From Ipomoea triloba (lineage: Eukaryota > Streptophyta > Magnoliopsida > Solanales > Convolvulaceae), in assembly GCF_003576645.1 (NCBI RefSeq), contig NC_044923.1, positions 959,255-1,023,254 of the forward strand: 64,000 nucleotides of DNA. Direction: 5' to 3'. The position numbers and the translations under genes are program-made. Below the pieces are notes generated by a model, which worked only from the letters and a program-made list of their open reading frames with translations, made no database searches and was not told where the DNA came from. Of this stretch, positions 32,818-48,894 are shown piece after piece; position 1 is the first letter of the stretch, and each line of letters begins with the position of its first letter.

Positions 32818-34413
32818 ATGGCCATGGGAATCAGCTCAACTCTTCACATCTTTCAGGCAAGGCGTGCTAACTTCAAGTGCACCGGCGGGTCGCCGTTAAA
32901 CCCATCGGCAAGAACCGCTAATAACGCAGAAAGTTTGAAGAGATTTTCATCGGACGGCGATTCGACGAGGAATCATCTATCCAACCTTGAGAAATTGCTT
33001 CAGAGTAAGGAACCGGAGGCTAAGCCGCCGGAAGTGGGAGAAACCGGCGATGGGGTGAACGGAAATGAAGGGAGAGGGCTCTTGGAAGGGCTGAATTTGG
33101 CCAGGATTTGGCCGGAGATGAAGGCGGCGGAGGAGATGTCGCCTAGGCATTTGAATAGGTTGCAGAGGTTGTTGTCGAAGTCTCAGATGGAATACTCGCC
33201 GCGGAATGTTCTCGGCCGCCGGTGGCGGGAGTATCACGGCGGCGATGACTGGGCGGGGATGCTCGACCCGCTCGACGACAATCTCCGGCGGGAGCTCGTC
33301 AGGTACGGCGAGTTTATTCAGGCCGCGTATCATTGCTTCCACTCGAACCCCGCCACGTCGCCCGAGGAAGGCCCGGCGCATCCTCGGAGCGTCGCCTTGC
33401 CCGATAGGTCATATAAGGTGACGAAGAGTCTCTACGCCACGTCATCTGTCGGGTTGCCTAAGTGGGTGGATGATGTGGCACCGGATCTTGGGTGGATGAC
33501 CCAGAGGTCGAGTTGGATTGGGTATGTGGCTGTGTGCGACAACCAACGAGAAATCCAACGAATGGGAAGGAGGGATATTGTGATCGCCTTACGCGGAACT
33601 GCCACGTGTCTTGAATGGGCAGAAAATGTTAGAGATTTTCTAGTTCAAATGCCAGGTCAACATGACCCAACCCAAGGACAACCCAAAGTGGAATGTGGAT
33701 TCTCGAACTTATATCATACAAGTGGAGCTCATGTGCCGAGCTTAGCTAAATCGGTGGCCGATGAAGTGAAAAGACTTATGGAACAATACAAAGGCGAAGA
33801 ACTAAGCATCACTGTGACCGGGCACAGCCTTGGGGCGGCGTTGGCCCTTCTAGTGGCCGATGACCTAAGCACAATTGCACCGAACGCGCCTCCTGTCGCA
33901 GTGTTTTCCTTCGGTAGCCCTCGAGTGGGTAACCGTGCCTTTGCTAACCGACTCAACTCAAAAAATGTTAAGGTATTACGCATCGTCAACACTCAAGATG
34001 TCATTACCAGAGTTCCTGGCATGTTCGTGAGTGAATCCCTAGACAAAAAGCTCAGGGAGTCTGGAGCAACATCAGGGTTACTTAACATGCTAGACAATAA
34101 CATGCCGTGGGCATATTCTCATGTTGGAACAGAATTAAGAGTAGACACGCGAATGTCCCCATTTTTAAAACCGGATGCAGATGTAGCGTGTTGTCACGAT
34201 TTGGAGGCATATCTACACTTGGTGGATGGGTTTTTAGCATCAAATTGTCCATTTAGATCCAATGCCAAGAGGAGTTTGGTGAGATTGGTGAACGAGCAAA
34301 GGTCTAACATCAAAAAGTTGTACACTAGCAAATCAAATAAGCAAAGTAGTCTCAGTCTTGAAACTGCTCATCTTAGTCATTTCAATACTCCTGCTTTACC
34401 TAGTCCATCTTGA
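32818..34413 (+). CDS. Chloroplast phospholipase A1, class I-gamma (DAD1-like lipase), 531 aa
   Basis: Class-3 serine lipase of the DAD1-like group, expected to release fatty acids from the sn-1 position of plastid glycerolipids; relatives feed jasmonate synthesis or lipid turnover. The first ~60 residues are Ser/Arg/Asn-rich without acidic runs, consistent with a transit peptide. [20 protein letters not shown] (137-156) is the conserved start of the lipase region. The nucleophile elbow is GHSLG at 335-339 (Ser337). Asp394 in [11 protein letters not shown] is the likely acid, and the His lies in [13 protein letters not shown] (His460 or His467). The [10 protein letters not shown] strand follows the elbow. 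Single exon, as in the group. All catalytic motifs are present, so it should be functional. The ATG at 32,818 fits the ccatgg context; a second in-frame Met follows two codons later. Confidence 0.95.
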   Translation: MAMGISSTLHIFQARRANFKCTGGSPLNPSARTANNAESLKRFSSDGDSTRNHLSNLEKLLQSKEPEAKPPEVGETGDGVNGNEGRGLLEGLNLARIWPEMKAAEEMSPRHLNRLQRLLSKSQMEYSPRNVLGRRWREYHGGDDWAGMLDPLDDNLRRELVRYGEFIQAAYHCFHSNPATSPEEGPAHPRSVALPDRSYKVTKSLYATSSVGLPKWVDDVAPDLGWMTQRSSWIGYVAVCDNQREIQRMGRRDIVIALRGTATCLEWAENVRDFLVQMPGQHDPTQGQPKVECGFSNLYHTSGAHVPSLAKSVADEVKRLMEQYKGEELSITVTGHSLGAALALLVADDLSTIAPNAPPVAVFSFGSPRVGNRAFANRLNSKNVKVLRIVNTQDVITRVPGMFVSESLDKKLRESGATSGLLNMLDNNMPWAYSHVGTELRVDTRMSPFLKPDADVACCHDLEAYLHLVDGFLASNCPFRSNAKRSLVRLVNEQRSNIKKLYTSKSNKQSSLSLETAHLSHFNTPALPSPS

Positions 34414-37400
34414 TACCATTGAAGAATGCTTCTTGTACAAAATATTATTTTAGTGGTAACAATTAAAGTGTTTATCTTAATTTCTCTGAATTAATTAGAG
34501 AACACTTTCATTTTTTAACCGAGTTGATCGGGTAATTGACTTGTTAATTACAAAGTTTTAAACTCAACTCTCAGTGAGAGCTGCCTATTGATTTTCGTGA
34601 TTTAACCCAATCAACTAAAGATGTGACACTTGAAGAACACCAAACAATCCAAACGACCAAACTATAGCCTACCATCAACCTTCTGCAGTCAAGGGATGTC
34701 CAACCTATCTTCAAGCATAATATTCCGACCCGAAAGCTAGGCATGCATTGTAAAAAATAAGGAGACACCCGAATAACACCCATTCACCCAAATAACAACC
34801 AACCAAGCTATTGTCTACAAATAACCTTTCACACTCGAGAGGTGCCCAACCTATCTTCAAACGCACTATTCCGATCCCAAGACTAGGCACCCACGGATAA
34901 AAACAAATATGCAAACCTCATTCATACTATAGCAACAAGCTAGCCATGAAGTTTAGTTCATCTCATAAATTTTGAAAAAAAAAAAAAGAAAAATACAAAC
35001 AAGAACGATGATATGATCAATGAAATGCCAATCCAACTAACCATGGACCCTGCTAGGCTGCTACTTTGTTTTTGTTCATTTATTTTTGCATCATTTTTCT
35101 TTCGTTGGCCCCCTCCAAATTAAATATAGTTTATATATTTTGTATTTTTCTATGTCAATATCCGCTGATCCACATGGACCACATTTTTAATTGGTGTATT
35201 TCAATAATCATTTCATATTAGCTAACTATATACTACAATATAATATACTTTTAACTACATAATTTTTTTTAGTACTACTGACTCTGTTACAATGTAGTAA
35301 TGAAATATATTTATTATGTAATGAAATATATTTTACCATCTACGTACTCCAAACTTCTAACTACAGTTTGGTTTATAGTTAAATTTACTATGCCCTTTCA
35401 ATGAGTTGGTAAAAATTTGCACTCTTATTAGCCTAAAAACATAAAATAAAATCTCTACTACTCATTAACAATTTACAATTAGGATTATTTTCGAAATCTA
35501 AAAATGACTTCCATAAGTCATTTTTTGAATCTTAACGACTATTTAAGAAAAATAAAATCAATAAAAAAAACTCATTTTAGTTAAAGAAAAAAAATCATTT
35601 TGATAAAAAATGTATTTTTATATTTTTACTTAAAAGACGTTTTTTAGATATCTTCTTTAGTCTCTGTCCCTTTTCGATCTCATTCTTTTCTCTCTCCCTC
35701 ATTTCAAAATTATAAATTTATAATGCTCGAAAATTAACAACCACATATGACTAGCAACAGTAAGATAAACACAACCATATTTATAAATATGTATATCTAA
35801 TTGGATGATAACAATTAATTACTCTTAACCTCTTGGCCCTCTAGTTCAAAGTGGATGCCTTGTTCAAATTTGTGAGGGCCCAACATGTTTAAATAGTTGT
35901 CCAAATTTAAGAACTATTACCATGCAATAATTGTGTTCAAGGGGAAAAGGAAAATAGATCAATAGTGGGGCATTGCTTAACTTTGAAATTAGAATAACAA
36001 TTGGAGAATAGGATAAGCATGGGATAAAAACAATTGAAATTTAGTAAAAAGTAAGATTAATTAATTAAGACGCGTTATCATCTAATTGAAATGTGTTACT
36101 TTCTTGATAAATGTAATAATATAATATGACCATCTTTTACACAAGAAAACTTATATTACAACACGTTGTTGTCTAATTAATTAAGACATGTGTAAAGAGT
36201 TTAGTGGGATCCCGAAGGGTATCTTAATAGAGATTGGAGATGATTGATGTGACATTCCTTGGTTGCGAAGAATTAGTGGAGACGATAACTTTACACTTCG
36301 TCTTATGAAAAAAATAGACTCAAAAGGAGTATTCAAGTGAATAGAGCATAATTCTCGTATTGAACCCGTTACATAAAGTCTTTCTATTGCAATTTACCTA
36401 TACTGTATAATCACAAAAGAGAAATTTACAGGGTGCATACTTACGAATGCTAATTATATGTTTATTGTGACAAAAAAGACATAGAAAGGTGTGGGGATCT
36501 TTAGTGGTGTCTTCATTCATAGATTTCAGTTTGAATGGACATAAATTGAAATATTCCCTAGGAAACATGAGCTAATAAGTCCAATGATCCAAAAAAGAAC
36601 AACACATGCAATATCAGCATATAAATATATAATTGGATTCATGGCAATCCTTAAAAGATTTCTTAATTGATCCACATCCAAAAATGACAAACGTTTGACA
36701 CCTTACATTTGTATGATTGCTGTTTTTAATAACTATACACGTGTTTTGCATTTAAACTGGTGTTTTCAGCTTCTGAGCAGGCTTGGAGGAGATCCAAAAA
36801 AAAAACAAAACATTATATTAGATCAGCGTCTACCATATAACAACAGTAAATTATTGTGAAGAGTGTCATGTGGAACATAACTAAAAGTATATTTTAATAT
36901 GTTAAAAGTACATTATTCGTGTATTAAATATTAATTATACAAAATAATGTATTTTTCCTGAATACAATGTATATTTTTAATATTTTAAAAGTACATTATT
37001 TGATAGCATAGTGTAACGTGCGGGGCACTTTCCTACAAATTTCCGAGACGCGCGGGACATCTTACCGAGGTTTGCTACATCTTTTCGGACTTTTCTAAGA
37101 GTTGTACATAAGTTCCCATAGTTAGTAGAATGATCTAGAATCATATACATAAATGTAGAGGTAGTAGAGAATCATAGAATATTCTAGAACATTATGGAAT
37201 CCTCGTGTGTAAAGAGAGTTAGGGAGAATTCTAGAGAATCAATCTTAGCCGCCCGTATGATAAAATCAATATCCACCATCCATTGAGGAGGTGGAATGGT
37301 ATAAATATCCATCATGGGGCTCATTTGTAAACCATCCAAGAAATCCAAGAGTTGTATCCAAGTATAGAAATAATACAAGTGTTTCCTTTAGCTTTTTGCC

Positions 37401-37900
37401 TTATTTATTTCCTTCTGAGGGGAAATATAGCTAAGGCCGCACGTGCACTGGTCCAATACACAAAATTTGACCGTAAAGAGTTCATGTTCATAATACATAT
37501 ACACATAATTGTGAACGATGATTTAATACACAGAATTTGACTTTATATCTACAGAATTCGTATTCATAATACACATACACATAAACACAGTATAATGGAA
37601 ATGAATTAAACACTTAACATAATACATAGAATTCATGTTCATAATGCATAAAATTCATATTCATTCATAATGTACATAATTTACATTCATTATATTGTGT
37701 TTATGTGTGTGTATTATGAACATAAATTTTGTACGTTATAAAGTTAAATTATGTGTATTGGATCAGGTATAACGATGGTATAGCAACTGGGCAGGCTCGG
37801 AGGAGATCAAATCTCAAACCTCTTTTAGAATTTTCTAGATTGCTAAATTTAATCTATAGATTTCATGGGCCAAAATGGGGAGAGAGCCCATTCTAAACTA
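34414..37900. other. Intergenic, AT-rich, with repeats
   Basis: 34,525-34,620 is a copy of a dispersed repeat. 34,640-34,910 contains two diverged copies of a 146-bp unit (ccaacctatcttcaa blocks). 35,262-35,300 looks like the reversed 3' end of SINE family A. 36,880-37,020 resembles the M2 MITE interior (taaaagtacattatt). 37,432-37,790 resembles the 21,134 MITE (cataatacacatacac blocks). No gene recognised. Confidence 0.5.
36180..36310 (+). pseudogene. LINE-type reverse transcriptase remnant
   Basis: Reading 36,250 onward gives DIPWLRRISGDDNFTLRLM, which resembles the segment after the reverse transcriptase in plant non-LTR elements (wRiGdG ... dPWL). The upstream part (VKSLVGSRRVS) is interrupted by stops. 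A short, broken fragment; identification is from motif memory. Confidence 0.4.
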
Positions 37901-37904
37901 TTAA

Positions 37905-38003
37905 AGTTGGGCCTGAATCAACAAGCCCGGCCCATGTTCATATCTCACTATGAACTCATTCGCCACTCCAATCATAGCCTCCACTTCACTCCCTAGGGTT
38001 TTA
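37905..38003 (+). promoter_or_regulatory. Promoter elements of the RGG protein gene
   Basis: The segment has site II-type TGGGCC/GGCCCA motifs (aagttgggcctg, cggcccatg) and a telo-box-like ctagggtttta near 37,994. This pairing is known from plant genes for translation and cell growth. It lies about 165-260 bases before the ATG. Confidence 0.5.
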
Positions 38004-38164
38004 AGAATTTCCTTTTTTCTCTATCTACACAATCCCTAGCTCGCCAATACGTTCCCATGGATTCCAATAACTAGGACTTCCTTGATTTTTCGGAATCTCC
38101 GACAAAGCTTCGGGCTTTATATACGCATCCGTGTCCTGAAAACGAAGAAATAACAGCGAAAGAG

Positions 38165-39748
38165 ATGGCCACCATGAACCCTTTTGACCTTTTGGGTGAC
38201 GATGACAACGACGACGTTTCACAGCTCATCCAGAAGCTGCCTCCGCCTTCAGCTGCTCAGAAGAAGGCCGCCGCTCAGGCTCCGGCGGCTAAACCGGCCG
38301 CCGGCTCCAAGATGCCCTCCAAACCACTCCCTCCAGCTCAGGCTGGTAATTTCCTAAACTCATTATATTTGTATGTTTATACAATGTTTCTGTTTTGTTT
38401 GCTGGTAGATTGTACATGTGTATATGTTTTTGGTAATTTTTTTTTTTTACTGGATAAGCTTGTTTATTGACTATCTGTTTATGGATTGGGAGAAACTAAA
38501 TTGAATTCCATAATGTTAACTAGGTAATAAAGGAGATGACTTTATTTTAAATTGAGGCTCTAAGTTTAGTTTTCTCAAATATATCTCATGTTTTCTATTT
38601 AAGTTAGTTGCTCATAGTCTTTATCCTCTGCTTTTTACTACTTAAGAGCAACAATGTATGTACTATGCATATTTATCCTCTTAATTTGTATTGGAAACAT
38701 AAATTTTAAAATGCACTTGAGATTTTATTGATTTCTCTTTGTTCACAGCTTTATAGTTGACAGTCAGGTCCAGTAGGGTATTTTTAAAAAAAAAATTCAG
38801 CAAGAAAATTTCTATGTTTATATGTGAGTTAGACACATAGACTAAATATGGTATAGTTTGGGCATTTACTATTTTCCTTTCTATGCTTGTTTAAAGTCTA
38901 TTCTGTTCAATCTATTTTCTCAAAATCAATTGTTTTCTATCTACTATTGGAAATTTTTTTAATCTTAATGACTTATTTTAAGCAGTGAGGGAGGCTAAGA
39001 CTGACTTTCAGCGAGGAGATGGAAGGGGTGGACGTGGAGGTGGCCGAGGACGTGGTGGTGGCCGTGGGCGTTCTTTTAATCAGGAGTCTGCTGAGAATGA
39101 GAATCCCTATGGTAATAATGGATATTCTGGAGGGTACAGGAATTCAGGAGATGGGGAAGGTGCAAGGGTTTCTGAAAGGCGAGGAGGATATGGTGGTGGC
39201 CCGCGTGGGAGTTTCCGAGGTGGTCGCCGTGGTGGCTTCAGCAATGGTGAAGCTGCAGATGAGGAACGTCCTCGCAGGGTGTACGAACGCCGCAGTGGAA
39301 CAGGACGTGGGTGAGTGAATATTGGATTGCAAATTTGCAATGTGTCTTGACAAAAGCTCACACATATTCTTGGAATTTTTGCTGTTAATTGTTGGTATTT
39401 TATTTGGACCATGATTCTCATAAATATTAGTTTTTATGTAGGTCTGAATTTAAACGTGAAGGTGCTGGTCGTGCGAATTGGGGAACTCCAACTGATGAGA
39501 TAGCTCCGTATGTGCTGCTGTCTCAATTTTGGACTTCAGTAGATGTTCGAGTATTTTGTTTTAAAACTTTATTTTCTTGATTCTTTATTCAGGGAGACTG
39601 AAGAGCCGGTTAATGAAATTGAGAAGTCTGTTGATGTTGACAAACAAACCGGGCATGAAGGTGCTGGAGATGCCAGTAAGGATTCTCCAACTAACGAGCC
39701 AGAAGAGAAGGAGCCCGAGGATAAGGTAAAATTCTTTTATAACCTTCC

Positions 39749-39795
<47 letters not shown>

Positions 39796-41798
39796 NNNNN
39801 NNNNNNNNNNNNNNNNNNNNNNNNNNNNNNNNNNNNNNNNNNNNNNNNNNNNNNNNNNNNNNNNNNNNNNNNNNNNNNNNNNNNNNNNNNNNNNNNNNNN
39901 NNNNNNNNNNNNNNNNNNNNNNNNNNNNNNNNNNNNNNNNNNNNNNNNNNNNNNNNNNNNNNNNNNNNNNNNNNNNNNNNNNNNNNNNNNNNNNNNNNNN
40001 NNNNNNNNNNNNNNNNNNNNNNNNNNNNNNNNNNNNNNNNNNNNNNNNNNNNNNNNNNNNNNNNNNNNNNNNNNNNNNNNNNNNNNNNNNNNNNNNNNNN
40101 NNNNNNNNNNNNNNNNNNNNNNNNNNNNNNNNNNNNNNNNNNNNNNNNNNNNNNNNNNNNNNNNNNNNNNNNNNNNNNNNNNNNNNNNNNNNNNNNNNNN
40201 NNNNNNNNNNNNNNNNNNNNNNNNNNNNNNNNNNNNNNNNNNNNNNNNNNNNNNNNNNNNNNNNNNNNNNNNNNNNNNNNNNNNNNNNNNNNNNNNNNNN
40301 NNNNNNNNNNNNNNNNNNNNNNNNNNNNNNNNNNNNNNNNNNNNNNNNNNNNNNNNNNNNNNNNNNNNNNNNNNNNNNNNNNNNNNNNNNNNNNNNNNNN
40401 NNNNNNNNNNNNNNNNNNNNNNNNNNNNNNNNNNNNNNNNNNNNNNNNNNNNNNNNNNNNNNNNNNNNNNNNNNNNNNNNNNNNNNNNNNNNNNNNNNNN
40501 NNNNNNNNNNNNNNNNNNNNNNNNNNNNNNNNNNNNNNNNNNNNNNNNNNNNNNNNNNNNNNNNNNNNNNNNNNNNNNNNNNNNNNNNNNNNNNNNNNNN
40601 NNNNNNNNNNNNNNNNNNNNNNNNNNNNNNNNNNNNNNNNNNNNNNNNNNNNNNNNNNNNNNNNNNNNNNNNNNNNNNNNNNNCACCCCCCCCCCCCCCC
40701 CGTATTTTTTGGATTAACATTATCCTTGATGTCTACTGAAACAAAAATGTGTAACATTTGCAACCTTTTGTCTTAACTTAGGAGATGACCCTTGAAGAGT
40801 ATGAGAAGGTGCTCGAGGAGAAGAGAAAGGCGTTGATGGCACTAAAGCCCGAGGAGCGAAAGGTTCGCTTGGACAAAGAGTTTGCGTCTATGCAGCTGAT
40901 ATCAAGCAAGAAAACTGATGAGTCTGTCTTCGTTAAATTGGTGAGGCCTTTTTTATTCAATTATGTGCATTTAGTTTGTTTTGTGTTATTTTATGATGCT
41001 ATTATGTATCTCAGTTGTGATGTTTAAGAGATTTGCTGTGATTGTATTTGTGGATTGAATCACTGACAGGGATCTGAGAAGGATAAAAAGAAAGAAGCGG
41101 GAGAAAAGGTCAAAAAGGTATTCATATTTCCTATTTTACGCCATTATTGGGTGCTCTTATAAGGTATTGCAAATCTTACTTGCAATTTTCATAGTCTCAA
41201 CTGCCAAGCCTAAGCGCCTAATTCAATTTTCATAGTCTCAACTCGCATAATCCCTTTTCCCTCCCTTACTATCAATGGCTGTTATAAAATATGGTTTTCT
41301 ATGATTCTGTCAATCATTCCTGATTATATTTTACATTCAAGCCAAAGATCTTGTAGTCTAGTGGCACCTGATGTCCCGGTTTACACTCCCACATGGATGA
41401 TGGGAGTGGGTTCGAGCCACAGTTGAGGCAACTGTTGACTATTTGTGCTTCAGTAGGTTGAGAAAGTAGCTATGAACAGATACTACATTGTAACAGAGTC
41501 AGTAGTACTCAAAAAATATATATATATTTTACATTCAAGATTTGGATTGTTATTGTTAGTGTTGCGTATTTGCATCCAGTTATAGTTTGACTCAACCGCA
41601 AAATGTTTCTCGTTTCTCCAGACCAAAACCATTAATGAGTTTCTGAAGCCTGCTGAAGGAGAAAGCTTCAACCGCGGTGGCCGTGGCAGGGGCCGTGGTC
41701 GTGGCCGTGGATATGGTGGAAGCAACACGAACTACGCTGAAGCTTCAGCCCCGTCGATTGAAGATGTCGGGCAGTTCCCTACCTTGGGTTCAAAGTAA
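38165..41798 (+). CDS. RGGA: RGG-repeat RNA-binding protein, HABP4/SERBP1 (RGGA-type), 362 aa
   Basis: Cytoplasmic mRNA/ribosome-associated protein of the plant RGGA/B/C group. Seven exons in phase: 38,165-38,345; 38,986-39,310; 39,442-39,507; 39,593-39,725; 40,782-40,940; 41,070-41,117; 41,622-41,798. The N-terminus MATMNPFDLLGDDDNDD is the Stm1-like head. Residues about 73-90 are Gly-Arg repeats (GRGGGRGRGGGRGRS), with more RGG/RGGR to about 168. The HABP4 core (EMTLEEYEKVLEEKRKALMA, residues 236-255 on) is acidic/basic and helical. The C-terminus has RGRGRGRGRGYGG and ends PSIEDVGQFPTLGSK, the family's conserved tail. The intron after 39,725 holds an 888-bp assembly gap; since exon 5 joins in phase, the protein appears complete, but an exon inside the gap cannot be excluded. 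A SINE sits in the last intron. Confidence 0.93.
39750..40701. other. Assembly gap in intron 4: poly-C, 888 N's, poly-C
   Basis: Forty-six C's (39,750-39,795), N's at 39,796-40,683 and another C run to 40,701. The frames spanning the gap are not coding. Confidence 0.98.
41342..41522 (+). mobile_element. tRNA-derived SINE (family A) in the last RGGA intron, 17-bp target duplication
   Basis: Box A-like cttgtagtctagtggcacc and box B-like gggttcgagcc, then the family 3' part (gaacagatactacattgtaa) and a short A tail followed by TA. A 17-base target duplication (tatattttacattcaag) is at 41,325-41,341 and 41,523-41,539. It is in sense orientation to the gene and far enough from the splice sites to be tolerated. 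Confidence 0.92.
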
Positions 41799-42935
41799 GC
41801 GACCACGGCCTGCCAGTCGAGCTCTCGTCTCCAATTTTGCCACTTAATCCTCTTTTCGGGCTCGAAAATGGCAGGATGTCTGCAGGACTTGTCTGTTCCA
41901 GAATTATAAACCGTTTTTATAGTTTTAAGAGTGTATATTTAGATGCCTTCTGGGAGTTCACATCCCCTCTCCCTTCTTGACTCTGAGATTGCTTTGATAC
42001 CCCCTCTCCCCCTCTCTCCCTCTCTTTTATATTTAGGCATTAATTTCTGATTTTACAACTTAAGATTTTTAGTTTATGGGATCAGTTTTGATTTGGCAAA
42101 AGTTTTGTTCTGTTTTAATGTAATGCTTTTGTTTCAAGATTATTCTTATTTAAGTCTTACAATAGCTTTCTCATTTTACTTTAGAGCATCCACCATATAT
42201 AGTTTTTTGGTGATTTTTCGTGGGGACCATGCATATGTGAATGTGAGAGAAACAGAGAGAGAATGTAAATGGTTTTTGTTTGAACACGTGGGGCCCGCAA
42301 GATGACATGCCAGTCTCATGATTGCGCGCAAGATGCGCGCCTAGAGGGTAGGGTGTCATATCTTGAATACTCGATATTGTTTTAAGAGAATTATGTTGTT
42401 TCCATAGAGAGTTATAAACATATATTGTTTTAAGAGTATTATGTTGTTTCCATAGAGAGTTATAAACATATACGGGCAATAAGTAACCCGTTCATACATG
42501 TGAACATAAAAGTGCAGTTTAATTATCAGTTTAATCCGTCAACATATGTTACTTATAGTTGATTGGTTTAAATCAAAAAGATCAATAGATTGTTTCCAAA
42601 CTTAGAACTTTATGGTTACCAGGCTAACTGTTCGACCAATTCGAGTGAGTAACTCCCATTAAATTATGATTAAGCCAAATGCTCATGCTTTTATTTTCAA
42701 ACCTTGCTATGTTTTTGTAAAAATGTGGTGTAGACTTTGAATGATGAGAAAGAATGGGTGTGCTATATACCAAAGTGCTGATATGAAAAACAACATGAAA
42801 GCAAATCAACATATATATATATCCACTAAACTGTGCTTCACACCACAGCACAAATGATGGAAAGGGTTAATTTTTACATCACACATGAACATCATCACCA
42901 TCATCATATCACTTCACAAATGCACCTTCCCTCTT
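41799..42935. other. Convergent intergenic region with small repeats
   Basis: Lies between the 3' ends of the RGG and Rab genes. 42,185-42,350 is a fragment of the agagcatcc MITE. 42,374-42,473 is a two-copy 48-bp tandem repeat (atattgttttaagag). 42,540-42,650 is a piece of the dispersed ctagccgg-type repeat. No gene. Confidence 0.55.
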
Positions 42936-45863
<2,928 letters not shown>

Positions 45864-47565
45864 AACTCTGGTATTAAGCTGGAGATCAACGGTGCCGGAG
45901 AATTTGATCGGAATTCGGGTGTTTTCCGGCGAGAATTTACAGAAATTGTGGAGATTTCGTGGCAGGGTGGGCGGAGAGGAACAGTTTTTTTGGTTAGAGA
46001 GAGACAAAGGAACGAACAGTTCGATTTGTTTAAGAAGGCCTAACTGTCGGAACTGTGGATGTTTGCGCCGTGACGTGGCAAATAAGATATTGCATGACAC
46101 GTGTCTTCCACGATGACACCGTTTAGTAAAATGGGTTCTATTTTGGTTTTTCTTGAAGTTTGTTAGTAAGATGGGAGTAGCCCAAAATCATTGTCGGCCT
46201 TGTTTTAATTGGGCCGGGCTTTTGATAACCGAAGTTTTACACTTGAGAGTGTTTGGTTCAGGACCAATAGTTATACCATGGATTCGGGTGCACATTACAA
46301 GGTGGATTTGTGTCCATTTACCTACTGAATGTTCACAATTTGAATTGTAAAAATTTAGTATGTAAATTGTGAAAATTCAGTTATGAACATTCAAGATGCT
46401 CTAAATTCCATATCAGATCTTGTTTACCGGTCTTCCGATTTTAGTTTCAAGTTTATAGGTCCCTAGACGGAGTACCGCGGAGATAACATACCAATCTTCC
46501 TAGCTTTGGGCTAACTTCCCTCCTTCGGTCAACCGACTTCCTTTTCAATGGCGAAGCACATAATCTCCCACTTGAAAATATCTTGGTTAGACTCGAGCAT
46601 CATAGAACATTTTGACCTTTTTCGGGTACTCGAACATCTTTCTTGCAGCCAGTTCTCTTATCTCTTTCAGGAGTTAATTATATCAGTTATATATCACAAA
46701 CATTTATAAATCAATTGACGTGATGAGTTATTACATTGGTAAATATGACATTATGTAGAGATATTAATAGATCAACCTCAAATGTGTGGTTTTCTTTCTT
46801 TGTCACACCTTAATGTTATGTCTCCTAGCCAAGACCTCAAACACCTAAATCTTTAATTTAGTTTGGTCTATATGAAGTCGAGAGTATAAACACACACACA
46901 TATATGTATACAATAATGTCCTTGTAAGAGTTGTTATTAAATGAGATTTGATATCTCAATGTGATGCAAATACTAGTGTAGTATGAAAATTTTCACATCT
47001 TTCGATTATTATTATTATTATTATTTTTTTTTGCTTTATTATACCAACACTTTGAGAAGACTCAAATTAAAGTTGTTTAAAATATCTAAATTTCTTTATA
47101 TTCTTCATCTACTTTTATAATCATCACGAAGGTAGGTTTATTGTTGATGGTAGATTGGTAGTTGAAATAAGTGATGTATGAGCAAAAAGTGGTTAATTTT
47201 GTTAAGTTTTTGAGACCAATAATTGATAAAGAAGAATTACAAGTTGATTCTCATATAGAAAGAGTAATCTCACGAGAACAGAGCTTCTTCTGAGGAATGT
47301 AGATGAATGTTAGTCATTGATATTGTATATATCGATCTAATTGTTGAAAAATTTAAAAAAAATAAAAATGATGGATTAATTTTATAAATATTAAAGAATA
47401 AAAACTTTCAAATTGAAAATTTCTTATAAAATCAACTCATCTTTTTTTCCTTCTTTGTTTTTTTTTTTTTTTTGTTTTTTTTTTCTATTCAAATGAGGAC
47501 ACCTAGAGGCTAGGACAAATCTGGTGCGTTGATTTTTAGTAATAGATGGTGAAGAATAACCAACA

Positions 47566-47757
47566 TGGTTAGCGTGATGGTTCAGCACCTCGTCCCTTAA
47601 GCATGAGGTTGGGGATTTGATCCCCACCCATGTGAATGGAGCAAACTATTTGGCCAGTCCCCTACCACTAAGTATGCTACAGTTGGGATGGGAGGATAAG
47701 TCCTTTGGCTGTCGGCCGGAGGGACACCTTTGGGAATTACCCAAAAAAAAAAAAAGA
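47566..47757 (+). mobile_element. tRNA-derived SINE (family B)
   Basis: The head has a box A-like ggttagcgtgatggttcagc and box B-like gggatttgatccccacc, with a stem-like tRNA relic. The body ends in a poly-A tail at 47,741-47,757. Different sequence from family A. No certain target duplication. Confidence 0.7.
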
Positions 47758-48238
47758 ATGGTGTACAAAAATGGTATGTTTTAGTGTGTTCTGTCATTTT
47801 TTTTGTCGCAGACCGGTAGTATTAAGTGGGATGGGGGTATATATGTCTCTTTTACATGGAATCCAATGCTTTCCTCTGCAACTTTAAAGACAAAGATACC
47901 ATTTTTATTTCAAGAATCTGATGTTTCTCTTAGCTTCAAAGCAGAGTGCTGCATCCACATGGTGCAACACCTAACTTGGCTATCTGCAAATATATATATG
48001 ATAGCAAGGAATGTGTTTAGTATCATCCAAGTAGGAAAGTTCCTTTTGAAATTAAATTGCATTATTGTTCACCAGAATAAGATCTATATGTTAGAAAAAT
48101 GTATGTTTAATTTGACAATTCGATCTTCCTATCATCTTTATTAGCATATTCTCATGGAACACAATTATAGTGCCTCTCATACGGAAACGCTTCCTTGTGT
48201 TGTGTAATTTGCTCTCTCTCTCGGGATTTCTTATAATC

Positions 48239-48415
48239 ATGGTTACAGTAAGCTCTAGGCTCTAGTCGGGCGGTAGACTAGTGTCTAGCGCCTAAGCGGT
48301 GCATTATATATATATAATTGACAAGACCGATTCGGCCGAGTTAGGCGCCTAGGGCTAATTCGCCTCGGCCTAGAGGAGCCTTGTGCCTAGGCGGCCATCT
48401 AGGCCAATGTTTACA
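48239..48415. mobile_element. Short hAT-like MITE with TA core
   Basis: Starts catggttacagtaagctc, the same terminus type as the element at 12,809. Arms gcggtagactagtgtctagc and cgcctaggcggccatctagg surround a short TA run (48,306-48,316). The right end is near aatgtttacaac but is diverged. Confidence 0.65.
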
Positions 48416-48894
48416 ACAGTAATAATAATACAAACTAAAATTATTTTGATATTGTCCTGTGTGACTATGTCAAGTGATTGATCATCTGACCTAAAGTCAT
48501 AAAATATGATCTGAAGGTTTAAGATTAGTCTAGTGTAAGTTGAAAACTTAATATATCGAAAACAAATTGTTTTGGGATTGCAAGCACATTACAGGATGGA
48601 GTCGTCGGTGTGAAATTGATGAGATGATAGAAAGGGTTATGGGTGTAGTACACAAGTGAAAAACAACGTTTGTACATACATAGGTACACACACCATGTGA
48701 ACATCACCATCTTGCTAGTGTCCCTTTGTCTTAAGTAAGCCCCACCCACCAACCGTCCTCTTGTTACACACATGCATTCACCACCAAGACCCGCCCATTC
48801 TCCTTTTATCTTTTCTTTTTCTAAGTATATTGCACTAACAATATCTTTATCACACAATGCAAGTAATTTAATCCTAAAATATTGAATCCAAACC

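Noticed and set aside
39543..40739. Long ORFs across 39,543-40,739 on both strands
   Set aside because: They consist mostly of N's and poly-C/poly-G; only 39,593-39,725 is a real exon.
41342..41420. tRNA gene candidate (box A and box B present)
   Set aside because: No foldable cloverleaf with a proper acceptor stem; target duplications and A-rich tails show these are SINE heads.
47803..48144. 113-codon ORF after the SINE
   Set aside because: Alternative start frames overlap and the composition is that of intergenic AT-rich DNA; nothing recognisable.
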